Notes under the pieces: model-generated
The model's database searches: none
The model's input: only the letters and a program-made list of their open reading frames with translations
What the model was told of the DNA's origin: nothing
Source: an uncultured Parabacteroides sp.
Lineage (GTDB): Bacteria; Bacteroidota; Bacteroidia; Bacteroidales; Tannerellaceae
Reading direction: 5' to 3'
Length of the DNA stretch: 64,000 nucleotides
Assembly (NCBI GenBank): GCA_900541965.1
Contig: UQLN01000015.1
Location: forward strand, 1-64,000
Part shown: piece by piece, positions 16,978-23,847 of the stretch
Layout: each line of letters opens with the position of its first letter
Numbering within the stretch: the first letter of the stretch is position 1
Translations under genes and position numbers: made by a program

Positions 16978-17325
16978 TTACTTGTTTGTTATAATAGAGT
17001 CTGTATGCTGGTAATATCTACCTCCCGGAGATAAAAAAAGGGTGTTGTCTTCAGGGTTATAAGTTAAAAATATGCGTCCTTCCGCTTGTATGTAGGTTCC
17101 AGTATTGTTTGTTACAATAGGGTAAGTAAGTGGGCAGAGTTCATCCCTGGCAATCCGGTGGTAAATTGTAGCCGACCGGGTACCTAAAGAATCTTTACTG
17201 ATACGAAGTACCGGTTTCCCCTCCCTACTTTGCCAATAACCGGACGGAATTTCATAATGCTTACAGCAACTGACAGCAAAGAACAGAGCTGCAATAAAAA
17301 TACATTTTTTTTTCATTTGTTTCAT
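16978..17325 (-). CDS. Small lipoprotein, DUF3876-like
   Basis: About 115 aa. The signal (MKQMKKKCIFIAALFFAVSC) ends in a CC lipobox. The mature part (GYWQSREGKPVLRISKDSLG ... GRIFLTYNPEDNTLFLSPGG) resembles DUF3876, short beta-rich lipoproteins mostly known near Bacteroides mobile elements. The start could also be the Met at 17316. It lies 22 bp upstream of LytTR regulator A on the same strand and probably shares its transcript, suggesting an envelope sensor or partner (inference). Confidence 0.65.
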   Translation of the reverse strand: MKQMKKKCIFIAALFFAVSCCKHYEIPSGYWQSREGKPVLRISKDSLGTRSATIYHRIARDELCPLTYPIVTNNTGTYIQAEGRIFLTYNPEDNTLFLSPGGRYYQHTDSIITNK

Positions 17326-17363
17326 TCGAGTTTGTATTTGTTCATTATTTTTGATTTGCAATA

Positions 17364-17371
17364 CAAAGCTA
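17364..17371 (-). promoter_or_regulatory. -7 element for the lipoprotein/LytTR A transcript
   Basis: On the minus strand TAGCTTTG fits TAnnTTTG, about 40 nt upstream of the lipoprotein start. The direct repeats at 17420-17451 lie roughly 60-90 bp upstream of the expected start of transcription, a position suited to an activator. Confidence 0.45.
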
Positions 17372-17419
17372 TATTTATAGAATTACTACGAAAAAAATAT
17401 TACCGGAACGGTTCGCTTG

Positions 17420-17451
17420 TCCGTGTAAAACGACTGATTATCCGGGTAAAA
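17420..17451 (+). repeat. Two direct repeats, candidate LytTR operator
   Basis: TCCGTGTAAAA (17420-17430) and TCCGGGTAAAA (17441-17451) differ at one base and start 21 bp apart, two helical turns. LytTR proteins usually bind pairs of about 9-bp direct repeats with this period. They lie in the 270-bp space between divergent LytTR transcripts. The match to a binding site is inferred. Confidence 0.45.
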
Positions 17452-17596
17452 AAACATTTTAGACTTGCCAACAGCCTTTCATTTCTTTCACCGGCGGAAC
17501 CATCCGCACGGAGTAATATGCATTCCAAAGAAAAAAATGTCCGGCACAGATACGATTAAAGACCTTCGCTGTTGAATTTCACTAAAACAACACATT

Positions 17597-17992
17597 ATGG
17601 ACACAACAAACAATGCAGAAACTGCCCGTAGCCAGTTACCGGCCACTCCCGTTTTTCTGTTTGTATGGCAAACCAACGGGTTCAGGAAAATAGCAGTAGA
17701 CGATGTAAGCTATCTGGAAGCTTCGCGCAACTACTGTTCGATTTGCTTATCCGATGGTTCGCATATCCTGCTTTCAGTACCCATGCTGCAAGCAGGGGAA
17801 GCGTTTCTTTCCTGGAAATTTATCCGCATCAGCCGTTCGCATATCGTCAACATGGACTATGTGGATACACTCCGCGGGAACATGCTATACATCGGGGAAA
17901 AAGGATTTACAATCGGTACAGGTTTCAGGCAGGCGGTATTCAGCCGTTTCCGTTTTTTAGGAAGCAATAGCAAACGGATAAACAGTGGATAA
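17597..17992 (+). CDS. Stand-alone LytTR DNA-binding regulator (B)
   Basis: 131 aa, a lone LytTR domain: IAVDDVSYLEASRNYCSICL, PMLQAGEAFLSWKFIRISRS and HIVNMDYVDTLRGNMLYIGE. It is clearly paralogous to regulator A, with the same length and the same RSHI(I/V)N motif, but is divergently oriented. It heads a plus-strand group with three lipoprotein genes ending in the C13 protease fusion. The pair may control the two halves of the locus separately or together (inference). Confidence 0.9.
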   Translation: MDTTNNAETARSQLPATPVFLFVWQTNGFRKIAVDDVSYLEASRNYCSICLSDGSHILLSVPMLQAGEAFLSWKFIRISRSHIVNMDYVDTLRGNMLYIGEKGFTIGTGFRQAVFSRFRFLGSNSKRINSG

Positions 17993-18071
17993 ATAATGCA
18001 TTTTCCGGTAAACAAATTCGAGTAAAATAACATTACTTATAAACATAGATTATCAATAAAAACAGACAGTT

Positions 18072-18542
18072 ATGAAACATTTAATTTATACATTACTGAT
18101 ATTTACATTTTTTGCCACTGCATGTACAAAGGATGAAACAACATCCGGCGGGACAAGTTCTGAAGTGATTAATAAATTCAGGTCTTATTTCTATGACGAC
18201 GAGAACATCAAGGCCACAAAGATGGAAAGTTATGAATTGAATGAATGGGTGGTGGTAACTACCAATGGCGATCGCCCGCGCGAAGTATTCACAGATATTA
18301 CAGGCATGACCGTACCTGCGGAAAACAATTATGATTGTACCTATGTTTCCGCCGATGCAAAGATCCGCATCCGCATCAAAGGGAATGAAACAGCCGACAA
18401 AGATGCAGTATTTGCCGTTCTGGAAGTATATATTCCCGAATGTAAGGAAATACGTATCATACATATCGTCGCGCCCGACTATTTTAATAAAATCAATAGT
18501 AATGAAGAGAACGATGCACCGGTTATCCCGGTCATGCTGTAG
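18072..18542 (+). CDS. Uncharacterised lipoprotein
   Basis: 156 aa with signal MKHLIYTLLIFTFFATAC (Cys18 lipobox). The mature part has RSYFYDDENIKATKMESYEL, IRIRIKGNETADKDAVFAVL and ECKEIRIIHIVAPDYFN strands; no known family is recognised. The last 29 bp overlap the next gene, so the two are translationally coupled. It precedes two other lipoproteins that bear binding-protein domains. Confidence 0.75.
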   Translation: MKHLIYTLLIFTFFATACTKDETTSGGTSSEVINKFRSYFYDDENIKATKMESYELNEWVVVTTNGDRPREVFTDITGMTVPAENNYDCTYVSADAKIRIRIKGNETADKDAVFAVLEVYIPECKEIRIIHIVAPDYFNKINSNEENDAPVIPVML

Positions 18543-19545
18543 TATATTAGCCAAAGCAGTATGCTCCTTATCCGGCATACTGCTCCTGACTGCTTGTCAA
18601 ACGGACGAAATTCTGCAAACAAACGAAGACCCGGACCTTACCGTCCGGGTTTTGTTTTCTACAAATGGACTGGGCGACCGTGCTTACAATGATGATATAT
18701 TACGGGGCATTCTCAGAGAGAAGGAAGAACTCCGTTTCAGGCTGCAATATGTCAGCCCGCCCGATATGGATGAAGCAGAACGCATTATCCGCAACTGGCA
18801 GGCAGAAGATAACGACCCGGAACGTTACTTCACCATAATAGCCGGAGCCGAATTTGAAACCGTCACCCGGAAGACGCTTCCCGAAGCAATACACTCCAAC
18901 TATGTTATGTTTGAAACTGCCGGGCAGGGTTTCACTATACCGTCCTTTAGTTTCTGCGGATACGGCAGTTCATTCCTCGCCGGTATTGCTGCCTATACCC
19001 ATACGGAGGCCGATACGGTCGCCTATATGGGTGGCCAGCAGGGAAAGCCGTTTATTGAAGAATGCTACAAAGGATTCAGGGACGGATATGTATATGCCGG
19101 AGGACACGAAGTTGTGCCCATTTATATTTCGGATACGCCTAAAGGATTTTCTTCCCCGTTACGGGCTTATACCCTTGCGGACAGTTTATACCACCTCTAC
19201 CCTTTTATCTATGCCATAGCCGGAGGTTCCAACAACGGGTTATACGAGTTTCTACGGGAACATCCGGAAGTGAAGGGATTTACCAATGGTGTCGATGTAG
19301 ACCAATCCGCCTACTCCGACCGCATTATCGGCTCCATGATAAAACATGCCGGAGAATGTATCGGCATGTATATCCGCCAGTGGGCGAACGGAGAAGCCAT
19401 TCCACATTATAAAGTATATGGTTTACGTTCCGGAATTATGGATTTCCAGGTGCCGGAACGTTATAAAAACAAGTTGGAACCGGTAGTAAAAGCACATTTC
19501 GAACTTGCTGTAAAGAAAGAAAACGAATATGAAACAAACAGATAA
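18514..19545 (+). CDS. BMP/Med-family substrate-binding lipoprotein
   Basis: 343 aa from the ATG at 18514, preceded by GAAGAG; the alternative at 18502 lacks such a site. The signal MHRLSRSCCSILAKAVCSLS continues to a lipobox LLTAC. The mature protein has the PnrA/Med pattern: VLFSTNGLGDRAYNDDILRG, FSFCGYGSSFLAGIAAYTHT, GGSNNGLYEFLREHPEVKGF and TNGVDVDQSAY. Such proteins usually bind nucleosides for ABC importers, but no transporter genes are nearby, so a sensing role is possible. It overlaps the protease-fusion gene by 17 bp. Confidence 0.8.
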   Translation: MHRLSRSCCSILAKAVCSLSGILLLTACQTDEILQTNEDPDLTVRVLFSTNGLGDRAYNDDILRGILREKEELRFRLQYVSPPDMDEAERIIRNWQAEDNDPERYFTIIAGAEFETVTRKTLPEAIHSNYVMFETAGQGFTIPSFSFCGYGSSFLAGIAAYTHTEADTVAYMGGQQGKPFIEECYKGFRDGYVYAGGHEVVPIYISDTPKGFSSPLRAYTLADSLYHLYPFIYAIAGGSNNGLYEFLREHPEVKGFTNGVDVDQSAYSDRIIGSMIKHAGECIGMYIRQWANGEAIPHYKVYGLRSGIMDFQVPERYKNKLEPVVKAHFELAVKKENEYETNR

Positions 19546-21634
19546 TAAAAGAAAACAGACCTGTGCAGGCATCCTGTTCGCCTGTACCTTCCTCTTTTTA
19601 TTCTCCTGTGTCAAACAACGGATAATTTATCCGGAGGAACAAATCCGCAAAGAATACCGCATTGCTGTAGTCCTGCCTTTCAGTAAAGGGATGGAAAAGC
19701 GATGGCACAATTCCGTGGACTGGGCACTGGAAAATCTCAATACCCCACTGGCTACCCGGCAGCAAATAAAAATTACGGCAGAGTGGTATGATGAAGACAA
19801 ATATGATATGGACGAACTCTTTACCGGACTGGCGCAAAGGGAAGATATTCATGCGATCGTGGGACCGCTCTATTCCACCAGTGCCCGGACAGCAGCCGGG
19901 CATTGTGCGGCAACCGGCAAAACCCTGCTGCCAGCCTTAGCATCCTCGGAACTAATGATGCGTACCTATACGGAAAAAGGATTCCTCTGGTGCCTGACGG
20001 AAAATGATATTTCACAATGTGAAGTCCTGCTGACCCGTGCATTACAAAAGGGGGCGAAAAGCGTATCACTGCTCACCTGCGATAATATCTACGGGCAGAC
20101 CTTTTTCGACTGGTTCGCTTTTCAGGCTAAGGAACTGAATCTGGATGTCCACAGCACAGCGGTATACAACGAAAACAATATCCGGGAGAAGATGCTTCCG
20201 TTGCTTGGCGAAGAGACAGACTGCCTGATATGTATATCTTCCGGTAATCCTGCGACTGAGGAAATGAATGAAGTACGGATTTCCTATCCCGATACCCACC
20301 CTTTCCTTTTCTTTTCCGACGGGGCTTTCCTGATGGAGCCGGACAATACGTATGAAGGCATGGAGGGAATTGTCCAAACCCACGACCCCCAGTCAGGTTT
20401 TTCCATCGCATACGAAATCAAGTTCGGGAAAGCGCCGGAATATGGGAATGCACATTTTTATGATGCAGTCCTGTTAGCCGGATTGGGGATCCTGAAAGCA
20501 GATTTGTCGGGGAACACGGATATCAATTCCGCTATCCGGCAGCTTGTAGACGGAGACGAGGAAGAGATAAATAATTGTTCCGACGAAGGGGTAGCCCGTT
20601 TGATTGCCGCACTGGTTGCCGGCGAAAAACCGCATATGACCGGGGCAAGCGGTAAACTTCGTTTCGACCCGTCACTATATACCAATGTGATTCATTCTAT
20701 CTACTGCCACTGGATAGTTTACCAGGGTCAGCACCTGATATTGGAATACAATACGTCAGACAGTAATAACCGTACAGCCGCCTCGGTTGCAAACTGGAAC
20801 TGGCGGGTTACCCGGATGCAGCAATTTTCCGACAACTCCACTTATGCCTATCCGCTCAAAAAGGGACTTTATGCCATCATTGTCGCAGGATCATCTGGTT
20901 GGGAGAACTACCGCCATCAGGCGGATACGTATGCTTTCTACCAACTGCTGAAGGCAAACGGGCTGGACGACCGCCATATCCTATTGGTTGCAGAAGACGA
21001 TATCGCCCGCAATCCAGCCAATCCGGAATTCGGAACCGTACGCATAACCAACGACGGGAAAAATCTATACAACGGGATAAGCATAGATTATCATCCTTCC
21101 GAGTTAAGCTGGGAAGGATTTGAAAGGATACTGACCGGAACGTCTTCCGGAATGCCTGTCGGTATGTTTGCTCCGGACAAAGAAGATAATCTGCTTATTT
21201 ATTGGGCGGGACATGGCGTAAAAGAAGGTCCCCTATGGTTAGACAGAACAATTCCAAACGAGCAGGTAGCCGGGTTGTTCAGGAAGATGGCAGAGGAAAA
21301 ACGTTTCCGGAAAGCACTGTTCATTATAGAAACCTGTTATTCCGGAAGGATTGGAGAGGCTTGCCGGAATATTCCGCATCTGCTTTGCATAACGGCTGCA
21401 AATACGGATGAAACATCGAAGGTAAAAAACTACAGTTACAGTTTAGGGACATGGTTGTCCAATAGCTTCACCGATGCCATTTTAGAAGAATTTGCATTCC
21501 GGCCGGATAAGGACCTGTATACTATCTACAGCACGATTTACAACCGGACGATGGGTTCCCATGTTTCCATTTATAATGCCGAACACTTCGATAACCTGTA
21601 CACGGCATCTGCCGGTGAATTTCTATTTTTCTGA
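19529..21634 (+). CDS. Lipoprotein fusing a periplasmic-binding domain to a legumain-like (C13) cysteine protease
   Basis: 701 aa. The signal peptide ends in a lipobox at FLFSC (Cys27). Residues about 40-400 form a type-1 periplasmic-binding fold of the Leu/Ile/Val or amide family (YRIAVVLPFSKGMEKRW, IHAIVGPLYSTSARTAAGHC, SVSLLTCDNIYGQTFFDWF, FSIAYEIKFGKAPEYGNAHF). Residues about 445-640 are a C13 peptidase: IIVAGSSGWENYRHQAD, IYWAGHG with His562, and FIIETCYSG with Cys603. The 41-residue spacing equals His148/Cys189 of human legumain. The Asn of legumain's NGW motif is Ser456 here. It would sit on the periplasmic or outer face of a membrane. Confidence 0.9.
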   Translation: MKQTDNKRKQTCAGILFACTFLFLFSCVKQRIIYPEEQIRKEYRIAVVLPFSKGMEKRWHNSVDWALENLNTPLATRQQIKITAEWYDEDKYDMDELFTGLAQREDIHAIVGPLYSTSARTAAGHCAATGKTLLPALASSELMMRTYTEKGFLWCLTENDISQCEVLLTRALQKGAKSVSLLTCDNIYGQTFFDWFAFQAKELNLDVHSTAVYNENNIREKMLPLLGEETDCLICISSGNPATEEMNEVRISYPDTHPFLFFSDGAFLMEPDNTYEGMEGIVQTHDPQSGFSIAYEIKFGKAPEYGNAHFYDAVLLAGLGILKADLSGNTDINSAIRQLVDGDEEEINNCSDEGVARLIAALVAGEKPHMTGASGKLRFDPSLYTNVIHSIYCHWIVYQGQHLILEYNTSDSNNRTAASVANWNWRVTRMQQFSDNSTYAYPLKKGLYAIIVAGSSGWENYRHQADTYAFYQLLKANGLDDRHILLVAEDDIARNPANPEFGTVRITNDGKNLYNGISIDYHPSELSWEGFERILTGTSSGMPVGMFAPDKEDNLLIYWAGHGVKEGPLWLDRTIPNEQVAGLFRKMAEEKRFRKALFIIETCYSGRIGEACRNIPHLLCITAANTDETSKVKNYSYSLGTWLSNSFTDAILEEFAFRPDKDLYTIYSTIYNRTMGSHVSIYNAEHFDNLYTASAGEFLFF

Positions 21635-21638
21635 TACA

Positions 21639-22346
21639 TCAGGGGGGATACGCCTCATCTACTGCAACAATCATTTCCCGTACCAGTTGCTGTGTGGCAT
21701 TATTGATGACCAAAGCCGATTTTGCCATCAGAGGCAGGGAGGTCAGGAGGTATTGCCTGAACACCCTGTCTCTTTTTATTTGTTTCCACTGCCCGGCTGT
21801 TGTCTCCGCATGTTTTCCGCCGGACAACCGGGCGGTGAATGCAAGCAGCCGGGTGATACGTTCTTCACGATAACGTTCACTCATATCCTGCACCACTGCC
21901 AGCCGTTCGTAGCAACCAAAGAGATGGGTCAGTATTTCCTTATCTATCCGTTGAATGGTCCCGGATTCGCGTACCATATCAAAAGCACTTGTTTTAAGGG
22001 ATATATAATAGTAAAACCGGTGCAGGTTACAATACGTGTCCAGCGAATCTTCTTCTATCCTTTTTCCATAAAACAGTACACTGCCCAAGGCTTCCGACAA
22101 ACGGATTTCCTGCAAATAATAAACTTCCATCTCTTTCAGTTCCTTCAAGTTGTCAACCAGTTCGCTCCGTATCATCTTCATGGCTTCCGTATCTTCTTGT
22201 TTTTCCATATAGCCATTTACCAGACTATCCCCGTAATAAGTGGCACCTAAACTTATAACCAGTACCGACATCTCCGTCAGGTAGTCGTTCCACCACTCGG
22301 CATGATTCGTGAAAACACCTGTAATCTTACCCAATAACTCTTTCAT
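21639..22346 (-). CDS. Uncharacterised membrane-anchored protein
   Basis: 236 aa from the Met at 22346. One hydrophobic segment (EMSVLVISLGATYYGDSLVN, about 27-46) follows a short polar N-terminus, and the rest is a long helical domain rich in Glu/Arg/Leu (KMIRSELVDNLKELKEMEVY ... IDKEILTHLFGCYERLAVVQ). The pattern resembles the DUF6090-type bacterial membrane proteins but I am not sure. It ends 5 bp from the stop of the protease fusion on the opposite strand. Confidence 0.65.
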   Translation of the reverse strand: MKELLGKITGVFTNHAEWWNDYLTEMSVLVISLGATYYGDSLVNGYMEKQEDTEAMKMIRSELVDNLKELKEMEVYYLQEIRLSEALGSVLFYGKRIEEDSLDTYCNLHRFYYYISLKTSAFDMVRESGTIQRIDKEILTHLFGCYERLAVVQDMSERYREERITRLLAFTARLSGGKHAETTAGQWKQIKRDRVFRQYLLTSLPLMAKSALVINNATQQLVREMIVAVDEAYPP

Positions 22347-22688
22347 AAATATACATTTACCTCCTATTTGCCAACGTATTAATCCGGATAAAAATACCAT
22401 ACGTCATTTATATTCTCCAAATCGGTTTCCCCAAAGGGCAGATACATTGACCGAACGGTTCCTGTCTGTCCGGAACCGGGCAATTCGTAAATCGTTCCTG
22501 CATCGCCTCAATCATTTCTTTCCACTCTCAGGCATCTCCTTTCAACCTGTACCGGAAATGTATCCATCCGCATATTTAATTGGCATTTCCACTGCATGCT
22601 TTCCAACTTTGCACTTGTAAGCTTATAAAAATTAAACACGGCGATTTCCGAAAAGCCGAAGAAAGAGTAGGATTTAATTAGTATAATT
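22347..22688. other. Divergent intergenic region
   Basis: 342 bp between the membrane-protein gene (minus) and the beta-trefoil gene (plus). It probably carries both promoters. CAACTTTG at 22604-22611 with TTGG 20 bp upstream is a weak -7/-33 candidate for the plus gene. No coding region, RNA gene or long repeat was recognised. Confidence 0.35.
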
Positions 22689-23219
22689 ATGATGAAGAAA
22701 GTTGATTTTTCAAAACCGCTACTTATCCAATCAGTAGCTTTCAAAGAAATTTACCTCCGTATGGTTGGCGAAGGCATTAGCAAACCTCTTAGTTCGGGTG
22801 CCGGTACTGTCAACTGCCAGACAACAATGGATGCAGCAGGCCAGTTCAAAGTACATCAAAGAAATGATGGCGCCGTGGCCTTCGAATCGATTCTTTACCC
22901 AGGTATTTACCTTCGCCTGGCTGGCAATGGCATCCGTTCATTTGCAGGAGCCGGAGCCGGTCTGGTAAACTGCCAGTTCGGTGCGGACGCATGGGAACAC
23001 TTCAAATTGCATGAACAACCAGATGGTTCATACACGATTGAATCGGCTGCATTCCCGAATGTATACCTACGCATGGATGGCAACAATCCATCTAAAAAGA
23101 CCGATAACTTTGGGAAAGTAAATTGCCAGTACGGCGCCGGCAGTTGCGAAAAATTCTATCTGGTTAATGTTCCGGATACAGGAAAGCTCCAGGACTTAAT
23201 GGGTAAAATGTACATGTAG
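22689..23219 (+). CDS. Three-repeat beta-trefoil protein (AbfB/fascin-like)
   Basis: 176 aa built of three homologous repeats of about 48 residues: EIYLRMVGEGISKPLSSGAG, GIYLRLAGNGIRSFAGAGAG and NVYLRMDGNNPSKKTDNFGK, each followed by VNCQ and then E/Q-x-F-K-x-H/Y. This is the three-fold symmetry of a beta-trefoil, as in AbfB carbohydrate-binding or actin-binding fascin domains. There is no signal peptide. A sugar-binding lectin role is likely but not proven. Three VNCQ cysteines occupy equivalent places. It closes the accessory region and has its own terminator. Confidence 0.8.
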   Translation: MMKKVDFSKPLLIQSVAFKEIYLRMVGEGISKPLSSGAGTVNCQTTMDAAGQFKVHQRNDGAVAFESILYPGIYLRLAGNGIRSFAGAGAGLVNCQFGADAWEHFKLHEQPDGSYTIESAAFPNVYLRMDGNNPSKKTDNFGKVNCQYGAGSCEKFYLVNVPDTGKLQDLMGKMYM

Positions 23220-23230
23220 TATAATACATT

Positions 23231-23275
23231 GAAAGGTATCCGTTTCCTCACCGGGAGAGGAAGCGGACACCTTTC
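23231..23275 (+). terminator. Terminator after the beta-trefoil gene
   Basis: A long imperfect hairpin, GAAAGGTaTCCG...TTCCTC pairing with GAGGAA...CGGAcACCTTTC around a 6-nt loop (ACCGGG). T-rich sequence follows, though not a clean U-run. Confidence 0.65.
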
Positions 23276-23298
23276 TTATCAAATATATATCTTATTTT

Positions 23299-23784
23299 TT
23301 AACTGGTACGGACATAATGCAAACGCAGTATCTCCTTATTATAGGACTTGCATTCTTTCAGTTCCCAGTTGGAGGAAACACTTATATCTTCGGAAAACAA
23401 CCTGATGCCACTACCTGACATATATCCAAAAACATATAATATGATTTCATTTATAACCTTATGCTTAAACAAGTCTTTAAGCATAGATACGGATTTCGGA
23501 GTTACCTCCAGCAAACAATAGCCTTCCCGTGAATCGCATATGCTGGTAATATCACTGGCAGACATTTCCGGGGATATTATAAAATCCGCCCCTTCATACA
23601 AATCTGTTATCCCATAGGCATCCCGGTTTAATCCCCATTCTCTTAAACCTTCTTTATTTGATATATAACCATCCAGTGTGGTTAATGCCAATAATCGAAC
23701 ACATCCCATTTCCCGTGTATTTTTATCTAACAATTTAAGTTGCAATGAATGCAACCCCTTCTCCTTTTCTTTTATCCGCTTCAA
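23299..23784 (-). CDS. Dihydrofolate-reductase/RibD-fold family protein
   Basis: 161 aa. VRLLALTTLDGYISNKEG and the C-terminal NEIILYVFGYMSGSGIRLFS fit the RibD_C/DHFR-like reductase family, in which a Gly-rich loop binds NADPH. It is shorter than the usual 170-190 aa, and the central part is reduced. The start could be the Met at 23709, which would give a more family-like N-terminus (MGCVRLLALTTLDGYIS). The substrate cannot be predicted. Confidence 0.65.
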   Translation of the reverse strand: MKRIKEKEKGLHSLQLKLLDKNTREMGCVRLLALTTLDGYISNKEGLREWGLNRDAYGITDLYEGADFIISPEMSASDITSICDSREGYCLLEVTPKSVSMLKDLFKHKVINEIILYVFGYMSGSGIRLFSEDISVSSNWELKECKSYNKEILRLHYVRTS

Positions 23785-23847
23785 AAATACATATATCTTT
23801 CAATATTAGAAATGAAATCAGGGAAATGAAGTATATTTTATGCCGGT

